This document shows positions 1-9,061 of a stretch of DNA of 64,000 nt, piece after piece; position 1 is the first letter of the stretch; every line of letters begins with the position of its first letter. Below the pieces are notes generated by a model. The model did not search any database and had not been told where the DNA came from. It saw nothing but the letters and a program-made list of their open reading frames with translations. This DNA is from UBA4416 sp036676295 (GTDB taxonomy: Bacteria > Bacteroidota > Bacteroidia > B-17B0 > Aurantibacillaceae). Made by a program: the position numbers and the translations under genes. The stretch covers positions 186,001 through 250,000 of the forward strand of contig JAKFDE010000058.1 of NCBI GenBank assembly GCA_036676295.1, given 5' to 3'.

Positions 1-519
1 CTGAATATTGGTTTTTTAAGTGAAGCCATTAAAGAAAAAGATATTACAGAACCTCACAAAATCTTTAATTACGTTCGCAAACGGTTAATTGAAAGTATAA
101 CTAATGAACAACAACAGGATGGAATGGATGGAGTGTTGGCTTGTTTTGATCCTTCTTTAAATGCGTTTACTTATGCTGCCGCACACAATGCGCCTGTTTT
201 AATTCGTGATGGAGTATTAGTGGAACTGCCTAAAGATAAAATGCCTGTTGGAAAAGGAGAAGGACTGGAATCATTTAATTTGCAAACGGTTTCTCTTAAA
301 AAAGGAGATTCAGTGTTTTTATATACTGATGGATATTCCGATCAATTCGGGGGTCCAAAAGGAAAGAAATTCAAATACAAAGAACTCCACGCGTTGTTCC
401 TTTCAATACATCATTTACCGGTAGAGGAACAAGTGAAAATTCTTGATCGGAAATTTGAAAATTGGAAAGGTGCTTTAGAACAGGTTGATGATGTTTTAGT
501 GATTGGCATTAAAATTTAG
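1..519 (+). CDS. SpoIIE-family serine phosphatase, C-terminal part (5' truncated)
   Basis: The reading frame is open from the first base of the window, so only the last 172 residues are visible. They form the C-terminal half of a PP2C-like SpoIIE phosphatase domain. The metal-site motifs are DGMDG near residue 41, TDGYSDQFGG near residue 110 and DDVLVIG at the end. The end closely resembles two further phosphatases in the window (starts at 16740 and 50993), in particular the shared GKKFKY and WKGALEQ stretches of the 16740 protein. By family it dephosphorylates phosphoserine or phosphothreonine on an anti-anti-sigma-like partner. The sensor part lies outside the window, so the signal is unknown. 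The family call is firm; the domain architecture is not visible. Confidence 0.9.
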   Translation: MNIGFLSEAIKEKDITEPHKIFNYVRKRLIESITNEQQQDGMDGVLACFDPSLNAFTYAAAHNAPVLIRDGVLVELPKDKMPVGKGEGLESFNLQTVSLKKGDSVFLYTDGYSDQFGGPKGKKFKYKELHALFLSIHHLPVEEQVKILDRKFENWKGALEQVDDVLVIGIKI

Positions 520-584
520 TTAAAAAGTGGGCTATAAATTACTGAATCATAGCCTTTTGTTGCCCTTTTTTCCATAATTTGAAG

Positions 585-592
585 TATCTTTA
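585..592 (+). promoter_or_regulatory. -7 box of cdaA (TATCTTTA)
   Basis: TATCTTTA matches the Bacteroidota -7 consensus TAnnTTTG at all but the last base. It ends five bases before the GTG start of cdaA, so the transcript would begin at or next to the start codon. Confidence 0.45.
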
Positions 593-597
593 GCGCC

Positions 598-1401
598 GTG
601 CTAAATTCAGCTTTCATATTATTCCTTTCCTTTGGTATTACTGATGCTATAGATATATTATTGGTAGCCATCATGCTTTACCAATTATACAAAATGGTGA
701 AGGGTACGGCAGCCGTTAATATCTTAATTGGTCTGGCATTGATCTATGTGATCTGGATCATCGTTCGCGCGTTTGAGTTAAAGTTATTGGGGTCAGTTCT
801 TGGTAAATTCATCAATGTGGGTGTTATTGCTGTCATGGTAGTGTTTCAACAAGAGATCCGTAAATTTTTATTACACATAGGTTCTAATGAATTTATGAAA
901 AACAAAAACTGGAAAGGGATTTTTAGCCTTACCAAACAGGATGCGGAATCCTCCGGTTATTCTTTGGATGCTGATGCGATCATCAATGCATGCTTTAGCA
1001 TGAGCGATACTAAAACAGGAGCCTTAATGATCATTTCCAGAAAATCAGATCTGAAATTTTATGTCAATACAGGTGAGTTGATCGATTCAGCCTTAACAGA
1101 TAGAATGTTGGAAAATATTTTTTACAAAAACAGTCCTTTACATGATGGAGCTGTTATTATCAAAGACAATCGTATTATTGCAGCACGCTGTGTATTACCG
1201 GTTACCGAAAAAGAAAACTTTCCTTCTAATTTCGGGATGCGTCATAGAGCGGCAGTTGGTATCACCGAAACAACCGATGCCATCGCCATTACTGTTTCAG
1301 AACAAACGGGTAGTGTTTCACTCACAGTAGGCGGAGAAATTAATTCAAACTTGAATAAAGATAAATTAAGATTCTTGCTCGAAAAAAATTTAAAAAATTA
1401 A
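598..1401 (+). CDS. cdaA: Diadenylate cyclase CdaA (membrane-bound DAC domain)
   Basis: Makes the second messenger c-di-AMP from two ATP. The first ~95 residues hold three hydrophobic helices, and the DAC (DisA_N) domain follows. Both nucleotide-binding motifs are intact: DGA at residues 183-185 within SPLHDGAVI, and RHR at 215-217 within MRHRAAVG. The length of 267 residues is normal for CdaA. Translation starts at GTG; no ATG lies nearby, and a -7 box five bases upstream suggests a near-leaderless mRNA. In Firmicutes cdaA is clustered with ybbR and glmM; here it stands alone between a phosphatase and an ABC-F gene. c-di-AMP usually controls potassium and osmotic balance and the cell wall, but no target is visible here. 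Confidence 0.95.
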   Translation: MLNSAFILFLSFGITDAIDILLVAIMLYQLYKMVKGTAAVNILIGLALIYVIWIIVRAFELKLLGSVLGKFINVGVIAVMVVFQQEIRKFLLHIGSNEFMKNKNWKGIFSLTKQDAESSGYSLDADAIINACFSMSDTKTGALMIISRKSDLKFYVNTGELIDSALTDRMLENIFYKNSPLHDGAVIIKDNRIIAARCVLPVTEKENFPSNFGMRHRAAVGITETTDAIAITVSEQTGSVSLTVGGEINSNLNKDKLRFLLEKNLKN

Positions 1402-1419
1402 TTATAAAACAAAAAATCC

Positions 1420-1461
1420 CTCTGCGCTCTTTGTGGTTACCCTTCGTGCTCTTTGCGGTTA
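1420..1461 (+). repeat. Two tandem units of a dispersed CTCTTTGYGGTTA repeat
   Basis: Two imperfect 19-20 base units (1420-1439 and 1443-1461) share GYGCTCTTTGYGGTTA. Related CTCTGTG/CTCTTTG strings recur near 36300 and 36420. They are non-coding and lie between cdaA and the ABC-F gene. Confidence 0.7.
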
Positions 1462-1479
1462 AAAAATCAAAAAACATAA

Positions 1480-3402
1480 ATGAATCTTCTTTCAGTAAAT
1501 CAGTTAAGTAAAAGTTTTGGCGATAAAGTATTATTTAAAAACATCAATTTCGGAATTAATTATGGTGATAAAGTTGCCTTAATTGCAAAAAACGGTTCCG
1601 GTAAATCTACCTTATTCAAAATATTACAAGGCATCGAAATTCCTGATAGTGGTGATATTGCATTCCGTAAAGAATTACGCATTTCATTTTTAAGTCAGGA
1701 GCCTGATTTAAATGAGAATCATACAATAGAACAAGCCATTTATGCCGGTGATAGCGAAATGGTAAAAACAGCGATTGATTATACACATTTAGTTGAAACG
1801 CATTATGCAAATCCTACTGAGAAAACAGAAAATCAGTTAGATGTTTTAACTAATAAGATGAATGATCTGGAAGCATGGAATGTGGAGACACAGATCATGT
1901 TAGTATGCGCTAATTTAGGCTTGAATGACCTGACTCAAAAAGTAAGTACATTAAGTGGTGGACAAAAAAAGCGTTTGGCTTTAGCACAGGTTATTTTAAA
2001 TGAGCCTGATCTGTTGATCATGGATGAGCCTACCAATCACCTGGATGTGACAGTAATTGAGTGGTTGGAAGAATATTTACGTAGTTATAAAAAAAGCATT
2101 TTATTAGTAACGCATGATCGTTACTTCTTAGATGAAGTATGTGATCGCATCATTGAAATTGATGAACATTCCTTATACGAATACAAAGGAAAGTTTGATT
2201 ACTATATGGAGAAAAAAGCCGAACGCATGATGATGCAGGCTTCTGAATTAGAAAAAGCAAAAAATTTATACCGTCGTGAGTTAGAGTGGGTGCGTAAACA
2301 ACCTCGGGCCCGTACCACTAAATCCAAATCGCGTGTAGATGCTTTTGCACATGTAGAGGCAAAGGCTCGTAAAAAAAGCGTTGATAAAAAAATTGAATTG
2401 AGTGTAAAGGTTGAACGTATCGGTAGTAAGATCATTGAAGTTCATAATTTAAAAAAAGCCTTTGGAGATAAAAAAATATTAGAACCATTTACATATACAT
2501 TTATTAAAGGAGAAAAAATCGGTATTGTTGGGCCAAACGGTATTGGTAAGAGTACCTTCATTAATATGTTACAAGGCATTGAACCACCGGATTCAGGTAA
2601 TGTAACGGTTGGTGATACGATTGTATTCGGGTACTATTCTCAAAAAGGAATTCAGGTAGCGGATGATAAACGTGTAATTGAAGTGGTAAAAGACATTGCA
2701 GAATTTATTCCTTTAGCAAATGGTACGTCCTTAAGTGCCTCAGCATTATTAACGCGATTTAATTTTGCGCCTGAGGTTCAGTACGGACACGTTAGTAAAT
2801 TAAGTGGAGGCGAAAAACGTCGGTTGTACCTACTAACGGTATTGGTGCGAAATCCTAACTTCTTGATTCTGGATGAGCCTACCAATGATTTAGACATTAT
2901 CACTTTACAAACGTTGGAACAATTCTTATTAGATTTTCAAGGTTGCGTATTAATTGTATCCCATGATCGTTATTTCTTAGATCGATTAGTAGATCACGTA
3001 TTTGCTTTTGAAGGCGAAGGTGTAGTGAAAGATTTTCCTGGCAACTATAGCGAGTATCGTCAGTGGAAATATGATAGCGAAGAAGAGGCCGAAGAGTTAG
3101 CAAAAGAATTAAAACATAAACAATTAGAACATATTACTATCGCACCTACAGAATCTACTAAGGCCGTTGTTGAAACAGCAGTTTTAACAGAAAAAAAGAA
3201 GCTCTCTTATAAAGAACAAAAAGAATTAGAAGCTTTAGATGTTGAATTACCTCAGTTAGAAATTAAAAAAACAGAAATAGAAACTCTATTAGCTAGTGGT
3301 ATATCTGACATTAAAGAAATAGAAAAATTATCGAAACAGTTTACTTTTATTTGCTCTCAGATAGATGAAAAAACCATGCGTTGGTTAGAATTGCAGGATT
3401 AG
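1480..3402 (+). CDS. uup: ABC-F family ATPase, Uup-type
   Basis: A soluble protein with two ATP-binding cassettes and no membrane domain. The first Walker A lies at residues 36-44 (AKNGSGKST) with LSGGQ at 158 and DEPTNHLD after it. The second Walker A lies at 351-359 (GPNGIGKST) with LSGGE at 441 and DEPTNDLD. The basic linker between the cassettes (about 235-310) is the P-site tRNA interaction motif region typical of ABC-F proteins. The last ~110 residues are Lys/Glu-rich and probably a coiled coil, which is the Uup hallmark. ABC-F proteins act on stalled or misfolded ribosome states; Uup is also linked to branched DNA intermediates. At 640 residues it matches Uup in length. A resistance-type ABC-F is less likely given the C-terminal coiled coil. 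Confidence 0.9.
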   Translation: MNLLSVNQLSKSFGDKVLFKNINFGINYGDKVALIAKNGSGKSTLFKILQGIEIPDSGDIAFRKELRISFLSQEPDLNENHTIEQAIYAGDSEMVKTAIDYTHLVETHYANPTEKTENQLDVLTNKMNDLEAWNVETQIMLVCANLGLNDLTQKVSTLSGGQKKRLALAQVILNEPDLLIMDEPTNHLDVTVIEWLEEYLRSYKKSILLVTHDRYFLDEVCDRIIEIDEHSLYEYKGKFDYYMEKKAERMMMQASELEKAKNLYRRELEWVRKQPRARTTKSKSRVDAFAHVEAKARKKSVDKKIELSVKVERIGSKIIEVHNLKKAFGDKKILEPFTYTFIKGEKIGIVGPNGIGKSTFINMLQGIEPPDSGNVTVGDTIVFGYYSQKGIQVADDKRVIEVVKDIAEFIPLANGTSLSASALLTRFNFAPEVQYGHVSKLSGGEKRRLYLLTVLVRNPNFLILDEPTNDLDIITLQTLEQFLLDFQGCVLIVSHDRYFLDRLVDHVFAFEGEGVVKDFPGNYSEYRQWKYDSEEEAEELAKELKHKQLEHITIAPTESTKAVVETAVLTEKKKLSYKEQKELEALDVELPQLEIKKTEIETLLASGISDIKEIEKLSKQFTFICSQIDEKTMRWLELQD

Positions 3403-3408
3403 GTGGGT

Positions 3409-3441
3409 AGACCTGTCAGGTTTTTAAAACCTGACAGGTCT
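3409..3441. repeat. Perfect 33-bp palindrome (AGACCTGTCAGG family), also a likely terminator
   Basis: A 16-base arm (3409-3424) and its exact reverse complement (3426-3441) are separated by one T. It lies six bases after the stop of the ABC-F gene and could fold as a terminator-like hairpin, although no long T tract follows. A degenerate copy of the left arm recurs at 48817-48835, so it is a dispersed element and not just a local terminator. Confidence 0.85.
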
Positions 3442-3519
3442 CGGAGCCACTCACTTCTCACTTCTCATATCTAAAATTTCCAAAAAAGTGTATCTTTATA
3501 ATAAGTAAACCCTTTTTAT

Positions 3520-6015
3520 ATGGAAATATTTTTGTTGTTAGTCGTTATCCTTTTATTGGTAATCTTTAATTCAACTAAAAATGGTAAGATAAATCGCTTA
3601 GAAGCAAAGCTCTCAGCAATTGAGAATTACCTCAAATCCCTACAGTTTAATCAGCCTCAGCAAACAACCAGTCAAAAAACAGAACAGGTTATCGAAACTG
3701 TTCAAAAACCTGTTGTGCCGGTTACTCCAATTGTGGTGCCTCCTAAAGTAGAACCTGTAGTTCCTATTCAGGAGAAGAAAGAACACCCTGTTAAAGAAGT
3801 TGAAAAGGAAAAACCTCCGGTTATTCAAAATGCACAACCTGTGGTTCAAAGTGGTGTGGAAATTAACCAGCCGGTTAATCAACCACCGCAACAATTCTTT
3901 AAACATACTGCACCAAAAGACGGATGGTATGATACGTTCAGAAAAAATAATCCTGATATAGAAAAATTTATTGGCGAAAATATTTTAAGCAAAGTAGCGA
4001 TCACCATTTTAGTAATTGGTATTGCCTTTTTCGTAAAATACGCTATCGATAAAGAATGGATCAATGAGATAGCCCGTGTTGGTATTGGTATTTTATGCGG
4101 TGGTATTGTTTTAGGCTTTGCGCATCGCTTGCATAAACGTTTCAAGGCTTTCAGTTCGGTATTGGTTGCCGGTGGTATTTCTATTTTCTATTTTACTATT
4201 GGTATTGCGTTTCATGAGTACCATTTATTCAATCAAACAACAGCCTTTATCATTATGTTGTTTGTAACCGGATTCAGTGTGTTCATTTCAATTCTTTATG
4301 ATAGGGTTGAACTAGCAGCCCTTTCTTTAATTGGCGGCTTTGCTACACCGTTTATGGTAAGTACAGGCGAAGGTAATTACCTGGTGTTATTTACTTACGT
4401 ACTTATTTTAGATGTAGGCATGTTGGTATTGGCGTATTTAAGAAAATGGAACCTTATTAATATTCTGGCTTATGCTTTTACCATGCTATTATACTTCGGC
4501 TGGTTGCAAAGCAAAGTCATTGGCGAGCCTAATGCACCTTACAAAGGCGCAATGATCTTTGCAGCGATATTTTATCTGGTATTCGTATTAATGAATATCA
4601 TTAATAACATTAAAGAAAAACGCAAGTTTGGTGTCTTAGATCTATCCATCCTCATCAGTAATACGTTTATTTTTTATGGAGTAGGGATGCAAATTTTAAG
4701 CAACTATCATCCTGAGTTAAAAGGAATCTTCAGCGGTTTAATAGCAGGGTTTAATTTAGTGTGTTCCTGGTTATTGTATAAGAAATTCAAAGCCGATACC
4801 AAGTTGGTGTATTTAATGATAGGCTTGACTTTAACCTTTGTTACTTTGATAGCACCGGTTCAATTACATGGTAATTATATTACTATTTTCTGGGCCCTGG
4901 AATCTGTGTTGTTGATCTGGTTAGCGCAAAAATCAGGCATTGTCTTATACCGTTTCGCTTCTATCCTCATTACTTTTTTAATGGGTATTAGCTTGTTCAT
5001 GGATTGGGCTCATGTGTATGGCGATTATCATGAAGTAACGAGAAGCATACTGTTGAATAAAGCGTTTGTAACAGGCATGGTTTCTTCTTTATCCTTATTG
5101 ACCGTTGTATTATTGCTGAAGAAAGAAACAGAGGTTGTGAGGTATTTAGGCATCCCATTTAATCCTAAAACTTATGGCACTATTTTAACGATCACGTTTA
5201 TCGCCTTATTATATTTTACCGGTTTATTCGAATTGCTGTATCAAACAGAAAGAAGGATTTATTATGATGTAACTGTTATCGTTATTATGGGTTCATACCA
5301 TTTATTGTATTTTACTTTGCTTAATATACTAGCAAAGCCATTTACGAGTAAGGCTGCACAAATAACTTTATACATTCTTAATTTTACTAACGCAGTAGTA
5401 TTTACATTGGTATTTGCTTTATTGCCTATTGCAGATTTTAAAGAAAATATGCTTACGGTTAACAGAGGGTATGTAGGATTTATTTTTCATTACTTATCTC
5501 TTGCAGGTGTTGTGTATGGCGTATATAGTATGTACAAAGCCATTCGCGCCGAAAATTCTCCAATAGCCAATACTAAAATTTTAAACACAATTTTGGTGTC
5601 ATTGGCTTTAACGTATGTATTTAGTTCGGAGTTAGTGTTACATGTGCTGCAATTAGTGATTGATCCTGTTACGGGAAATACGGATGATGAAAGATGGACG
5701 AAGCTGGATGAATATGCAAATGTAAAATCTCATGTGTTTAAAATTGGTTTTCCAATACTATGGGGTTTGTTAGCCTTTGCTTATTTGTTTATTGGAATGA
5801 AAAAACAAAACAAAACATTGCGTGTAGCAGCTCTTGCTTTAATTGCCATTACGTTATTGAAGCTATTTATTTTCGATATTCAGGACGCTTCAGAAGCAGG
5901 AAAAATTGTAGCCTTTATTATTTTGGGTGTGGTATTATTGATCATCTCCTTCATGTACCAAAAAATAAAGGCGTTGTTGTTGGATGATGAGAAGAAGGAT
6001 CACATCGATACTTAG
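3520..6015 (+). CDS. DUF2339 polytopic membrane protein
   Basis: An 831-residue protein. An N-terminal hydrophobic segment (1-15) is followed by a short coiled coil and a Pro/Val/Lys-rich linker (about 45-125). From about residue 145 to the end it is almost continuously hydrophobic, with some two dozen predicted helices. The start of that region (GENILSKVAITILVIG) is typical of DUF2339. The function is unknown; family members have been suggested to be envelope sensors or transport-like proteins. The next gene, 26 bases on, is a DUF3999-type protein. The same pairing occurs in Proteobacteria, which suggests that the two proteins work together. A TATCTTTA element at 3491-3498 may be its -7 box. 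Confidence 0.85.
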   Translation: MEIFLLLVVILLLVIFNSTKNGKINRLEAKLSAIENYLKSLQFNQPQQTTSQKTEQVIETVQKPVVPVTPIVVPPKVEPVVPIQEKKEHPVKEVEKEKPPVIQNAQPVVQSGVEINQPVNQPPQQFFKHTAPKDGWYDTFRKNNPDIEKFIGENILSKVAITILVIGIAFFVKYAIDKEWINEIARVGIGILCGGIVLGFAHRLHKRFKAFSSVLVAGGISIFYFTIGIAFHEYHLFNQTTAFIIMLFVTGFSVFISILYDRVELAALSLIGGFATPFMVSTGEGNYLVLFTYVLILDVGMLVLAYLRKWNLINILAYAFTMLLYFGWLQSKVIGEPNAPYKGAMIFAAIFYLVFVLMNIINNIKEKRKFGVLDLSILISNTFIFYGVGMQILSNYHPELKGIFSGLIAGFNLVCSWLLYKKFKADTKLVYLMIGLTLTFVTLIAPVQLHGNYITIFWALESVLLIWLAQKSGIVLYRFASILITFLMGISLFMDWAHVYGDYHEVTRSILLNKAFVTGMVSSLSLLTVVLLLKKETEVVRYLGIPFNPKTYGTILTITFIALLYFTGLFELLYQTERRIYYDVTVIVIMGSYHLLYFTLLNILAKPFTSKAAQITLYILNFTNAVVFTLVFALLPIADFKENMLTVNRGYVGFIFHYLSLAGVVYGVYSMYKAIRAENSPIANTKILNTILVSLALTYVFSSELVLHVLQLVIDPVTGNTDDERWTKLDEYANVKSHVFKIGFPILWGLLAFAYLFIGMKKQNKTLRVAALALIAITLLKLFIFDIQDASEAGKIVAFIILGVVLLIISFMYQKIKALLLDDEKKDHIDT

Positions 6016-6041
6016 AATTTTATAATTACTATAAACAATTT

Positions 6042-7292
6042 ATGATAATGAAAAGATCAGGTTATGTATTACTGTTTTTGATTGCCGGCACATTCACGTT
6101 GTTTTCGCAATCATTTACACACCAGGCAACAATTAGTGGTATTAAAGAAAATGGCTTATACAAAATTTCTTTAACACCGGAATATAAACAACGCATGAGT
6201 AAAAACCTTCATGATATGCGGGTTTACGATTCTGCTCAAAAAGAAGTACCTTATGTTGTTTTAAGCGAGCCTTTATTAAAGTCCAAATCAGATTTTGTGC
6301 CGCACGAAATTGTGTCTCAAAAACATTTTAATTCCTATTCCGAAATTGTTATTCATAATCCTAATAAAGATAAGATCAGTAACATTGCTTTTAATATCAA
6401 TAATTCAGATGCGTACAAGTATTGTACCATCGAAGGAAGTGAAGATGCCAAGCAGTGGTATAGCATTAGCGAATTGCAGGAATTAAGTTTAGCCTATAAT
6501 GAGGTGTATACCAACCAATACAAGTGCATTTATTTCCCTCTTAATAATTACAAGTATTTTCGATTGTTGGTAGACGATTGGTATTCTCAACCTTTGAAAA
6601 TAAATTCAGCAGGTTATTTTAAAAACTCGGTTATTGCCGGAAAATTAAATGATGTATCATTTACCAAAGCCATTGCCGAAGATGTAAAGAATAAAAAAAC
6701 AGTGATTGCTTTATCATTTACCAATAACCAATCTGTTGACCGCATTGATTTTAAGGTCAAAAATCCTCGTTTGTATATGCGCCATGCTATTATTTATGCG
6801 AAGCGCGAAAACAAGATCAAAGACAGAATAGAATATTATAACGAAACCTTGTTTGAGTTTGATTTAAAATCTGATGCAGCATTGTTTTTCGATATTCCTA
6901 AATTAAACGAAAAGGAATTATTTATTGAAATAGAAAATAAAGATAATCCGCCTTTAGAAATTGAAAGTATTCACTGCAAGCAATTAGCAAGCTATTTGGT
7001 GTGTGATTTCAAGGCAAATCAAAACTATACTTTAAAGTGTGGAGACGATAAATTGAAATCTCCTGAATACGATCTCATTAATTTTGTATCTCAGATCCCA
7101 CAATTATTGCCGGAGGCTAAATTGGATGCCATGAAAGAGGTTGTTCAAATAAAAGAAGTAGTTGCTGAAAAAGAAAAACCTTTTTATGAGACTAAACAAT
7201 TTTTATGGATCTGTTTAGGTTTGGGAGCTATTGTGATCTTTTTCTTCTCTAAGAGTTTATTAAAGGACATGAGTAAGAATAAAGCAGAATAA
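6042..7292 (+). CDS. DUF3999-like membrane-anchored periplasmic protein
   Basis: A 416-residue protein with a signal peptide (about 1-22, ending LFSQ), a long β-rich periplasmic region with discoidin-like stretches, and one C-terminal transmembrane helix (about 388-406) followed by a short Lys-rich tail. The layout and its position directly behind a DUF2339 gene fit DUF3999. Sequence similarity to that family is my recollection and was not computed. The ATG at 6042 is used; the ATG six bases later gives a more typical signal peptide (MKRSGY) and may be the real start. The function is unknown; presumably it is the extracytoplasmic partner of the DUF2339 protein. Confidence 0.7.
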   Translation: MIMKRSGYVLLFLIAGTFTLFSQSFTHQATISGIKENGLYKISLTPEYKQRMSKNLHDMRVYDSAQKEVPYVVLSEPLLKSKSDFVPHEIVSQKHFNSYSEIVIHNPNKDKISNIAFNINNSDAYKYCTIEGSEDAKQWYSISELQELSLAYNEVYTNQYKCIYFPLNNYKYFRLLVDDWYSQPLKINSAGYFKNSVIAGKLNDVSFTKAIAEDVKNKKTVIALSFTNNQSVDRIDFKVKNPRLYMRHAIIYAKRENKIKDRIEYYNETLFEFDLKSDAALFFDIPKLNEKELFIEIENKDNPPLEIESIHCKQLASYLVCDFKANQNYTLKCGDDKLKSPEYDLINFVSQIPQLLPEAKLDAMKEVVQIKEVVAEKEKPFYETKQFLWICLGLGAIVIFFFSKSLLKDMSKNKAE

Positions 7293-7293
7293 T

Positions 7294-7680
7294 TTATTTG
7301 TTTTTAAATGCCAACAGCCATTTATAAGCTTCGTCATAATTAGAGAAATACTCTTGAGGATAGCCTTTCTTATCAAACTGTTTCATAAAGGACAATAAAT
7401 TTGCTTTTAAAGAATTAGAAACAACAATTGCTCTGGCGGCAGTTGTACTAGCGCTATCTTGTTTCATAGCTTCTTTTTCGGCTTGTGGCGAAATTTTCCA
7501 GGTAGCACGTGAGTCAAATAATTTTAACGCAGGCTCGTGATTGGATAAATGGCGTACAACTAAATTCATGTCTAACACGTCTTCATGATCAACATCTACA
7601 GCATCTAACATGGTAACAATGATGATGCCTTCTTTATCACGTTCTATTTTTGCTACGCGCGTTTCAACTATTTTTTCCAT
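7294..7680 (-). CDS. STAS-like domain protein (DUF7793-type)
   Basis: A 128-residue cytoplasmic protein beginning MEKIVETRVAKIERD. It has the alternating β/α pattern of STAS or SpoIIAA-like proteins, and such proteins are common in Bacteroidota, where their role is not defined. A longer frame reaches an ATG at 7740, but that ATG lies inside the terminator hairpin of the rplI operon, so the internal ATG at 7680 was chosen. It ends two bases from the convergent DUF3999 gene. With three SpoIIE phosphatases in the window, a role as an anti-sigma-antagonist-like partner is tempting but is only inference. No conserved serine phosphosite could be identified with confidence. Confidence 0.65.
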   Translation of the reverse strand: MEKIVETRVAKIERDKEGIIIVTMLDAVDVDHEDVLDMNLVVRHLSNHEPALKLFDSRATWKISPQAEKEAMKQDSASTTAARAIVVSNSLKANLLSFMKQFDKKGYPQEYFSNYDEAYKWLLAFKNK

Positions 7681-7730
7681 TCCTAAATTAAAGGTAATAC
7701 AATTGTTGAATTCAGAGAAGTTAAAAAATA

Positions 7731-7760
7731 AAAAACCCATCCGTTACCGAATGGGTTTTT
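7731..7760 (-). terminator. Terminator of the rpsF-rpsR-rplI operon
   Basis: AAAAACCCAT and ATGGGTTTTT form a perfect 10-bp stem. On the minus strand the T run follows the stem, 23 bases after the rplI stop. Confidence 0.85.
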
Positions 7761-7782
7761 AAAAATTTAATTCAAAAATGAA

Positions 7783-8229
7783 TTATTCTGCGATAACTTC
7801 GAAGTTAACAGTTGCAGAAATTTCTTTGAACAAACGAACTTTAGCAGTATAAGTGCCTAAAGCTTTAATTTGATCTTCATTCATTTCAATGTTTTTACGC
7901 TCAATATCGTAACCGGCTTTTTTCAAAGCTTCAGCTAATTGGATATTAGTTACTGAACCGAAAATTTTTCCTGATTCACCAGCTTTAGCGCCAACTTTAA
8001 CTGATACACCAGCTAATTTTTCAGCACTTGCAGTAGCTTCAGTACGTAATTTTTGTTCTTTGAATGAGCTTTGTTTAATTTCTTCAGCTTGCATCTTTTT
8101 GTTACTATCAGTAGCCAAAACTGCAACACCTTGAGGAATTAAAAAGTTACGACCGTAACCGTTTTTTACTTTAACGATGTCGTTTTTATATCCTAAACCT
8201 TTAAGGTCCTTTTTTAATATAATTTCCAT
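7783..8229 (-). CDS. rplI: 50S ribosomal protein L9
   Basis: A 148-residue L9 of normal length. The N-terminal domain is conserved (MEIILKKDLKGLGYKND, then NGYGRNFLIP), a long central helix follows (about 45-75), and the C-terminal RNA-binding domain comes last. It is the last gene of the rpsF-rpsR-rplI operon; a GGAGGAAA run lies in the 19-base gap from rpsR, a good ribosome-binding site for a phylum that often lacks one. A strong terminator follows. L9 bridges the 50S subunit and supports translational fidelity. Confidence 0.98.
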   Translation of the reverse strand: MEIILKKDLKGLGYKNDIVKVKNGYGRNFLIPQGVAVLATDSNKKMQAEEIKQSSFKEQKLRTEATASAEKLAGVSVKVGAKAGESGKIFGSVTNIQLAEALKKAGYDIERKNIEMNEDQIKALGTYTAKVRLFKEISATVNFEVIAE

Positions 8230-8248
8230 GTTGTGTTTCCTCCTTTAA

Positions 8249-8512
8249 TTATTTTAAACCATCAGCTAAGTAAGGCATTAAAGCAATGTGACGCGCACGT
8301 TTCACTGCTTGAGATACTTTACGTTGAAACTTTAATGAAGTTCCGGTTAAACGACGAGGTAATAACTTACCTTGCTCATTCACGAACTTTAATAAAAAGT
8401 CTGCGTCTTTGTAATCAATATATTTAATACCTAACTTTTTAAAGCGACAGTATTTTTTCTTTTTAGCCTCAACTGTAGGAGGGTTTAAAAAGCGTACTTC
8501 ATTTTTTGCCAT
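8249..8512 (-). CDS. rpsR: 30S ribosomal protein S18
   Basis: An 87-residue S18. It has the KKYCRFKK segment and the conserved C-terminal core (GKLLPRRLTGTS, then QRKVSQAVKRARHIALMPY). Only one cysteine is present, so this is the zinc-independent form. It is the middle gene of the usual S6-S18-L9 operon; S18 forms a heterodimer with S6 on the platform of the small subunit, which explains their neighbouring genes. The spacing from rpsF is 28 bases. Confidence 0.98.
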   Translation of the reverse strand: MAKNEVRFLNPPTVEAKKKKYCRFKKLGIKYIDYKDADFLLKFVNEQGKLLPRRLTGTSLKFQRKVSQAVKRARHIALMPYLADGLK

Positions 8513-8540
8513 TTTGTAAAAATCTTTTTTGGGTTAATAA

Positions 8541-8909
8541 TTAAGCTTCTGCTTTTTTAGTTTTAGCAACTTTAGCTTCAGATCCTTTTGCACGACGTTT
8601 GTCTGCCCAAGCAGCACCATGTTTTTCTAAAGCAATCGTTAAGAAACGTAAGATACGCTCGTCACGTTTAAATTGTAATTCTAGTTCAGCAATCTCAGTT
8701 CCTTTTCCAGTGTAATCAATCAGGTGATAAAACCCGGTTGTTTTCTTTTGAATAGGGTAAGCCAATTTTTTTAGGCCCCAGTTTTCTCTGTGATTAACTT
8801 TCGCTCCCAAATCCGTTAGGATTTTTTCAAACTTTTTTGCGGCCTCCTTTGCCTGATCTTCAGACAAAACGGGAGTTAAAATGAAGACCGTCTCATAGCG
8901 TTTTTCCAT
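8541..8909 (-). CDS. rpsF: 30S ribosomal protein S6
   Basis: A 122-residue S6. The N-terminus (MEKRYETVFILTPVLS) and the central WGLKKLAYPIQKK motif are typical, and it ends in a short Lys/Ala-rich tail (about 105-122), common in this phylum. It is the first gene of the S6-S18-L9 operon, with a clear -7 box 26 bases upstream of its ATG. It binds 16S rRNA together with S18. Confidence 0.98.
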   Translation of the reverse strand: MEKRYETVFILTPVLSEDQAKEAAKKFEKILTDLGAKVNHRENWGLKKLAYPIQKKTTGFYHLIDYTGKGTEIAELELQFKRDERILRFLTIALEKHGAAWADKRRAKGSEAKVAKTKKAEA

Positions 8910-8934
8910 TATTATTAATTTTAAATTAGGGCTG

Positions 8935-8942
8935 CAAATATA
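8935..8942 (-). promoter_or_regulatory. -7 box of the rpsF operon (TATATTTG)
   Basis: Exact match to TAnnTTTG on the minus strand, 25 bases upstream of the rpsF start codon, implying a leader of about 20 bases. No TTG is seen at the usual -33 spacing. Confidence 0.75.
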
Positions 8943-9061
8943 GGCTAATTATTTGATTCTGAAAACTATTAACACAAAAAAAGCCTATTTTTACTGATGT
9001 TTTTGGAAATGTTAATTGCAAAATAATATCGTAAGTGTTTGATTTTTAATAATTTAATGTT

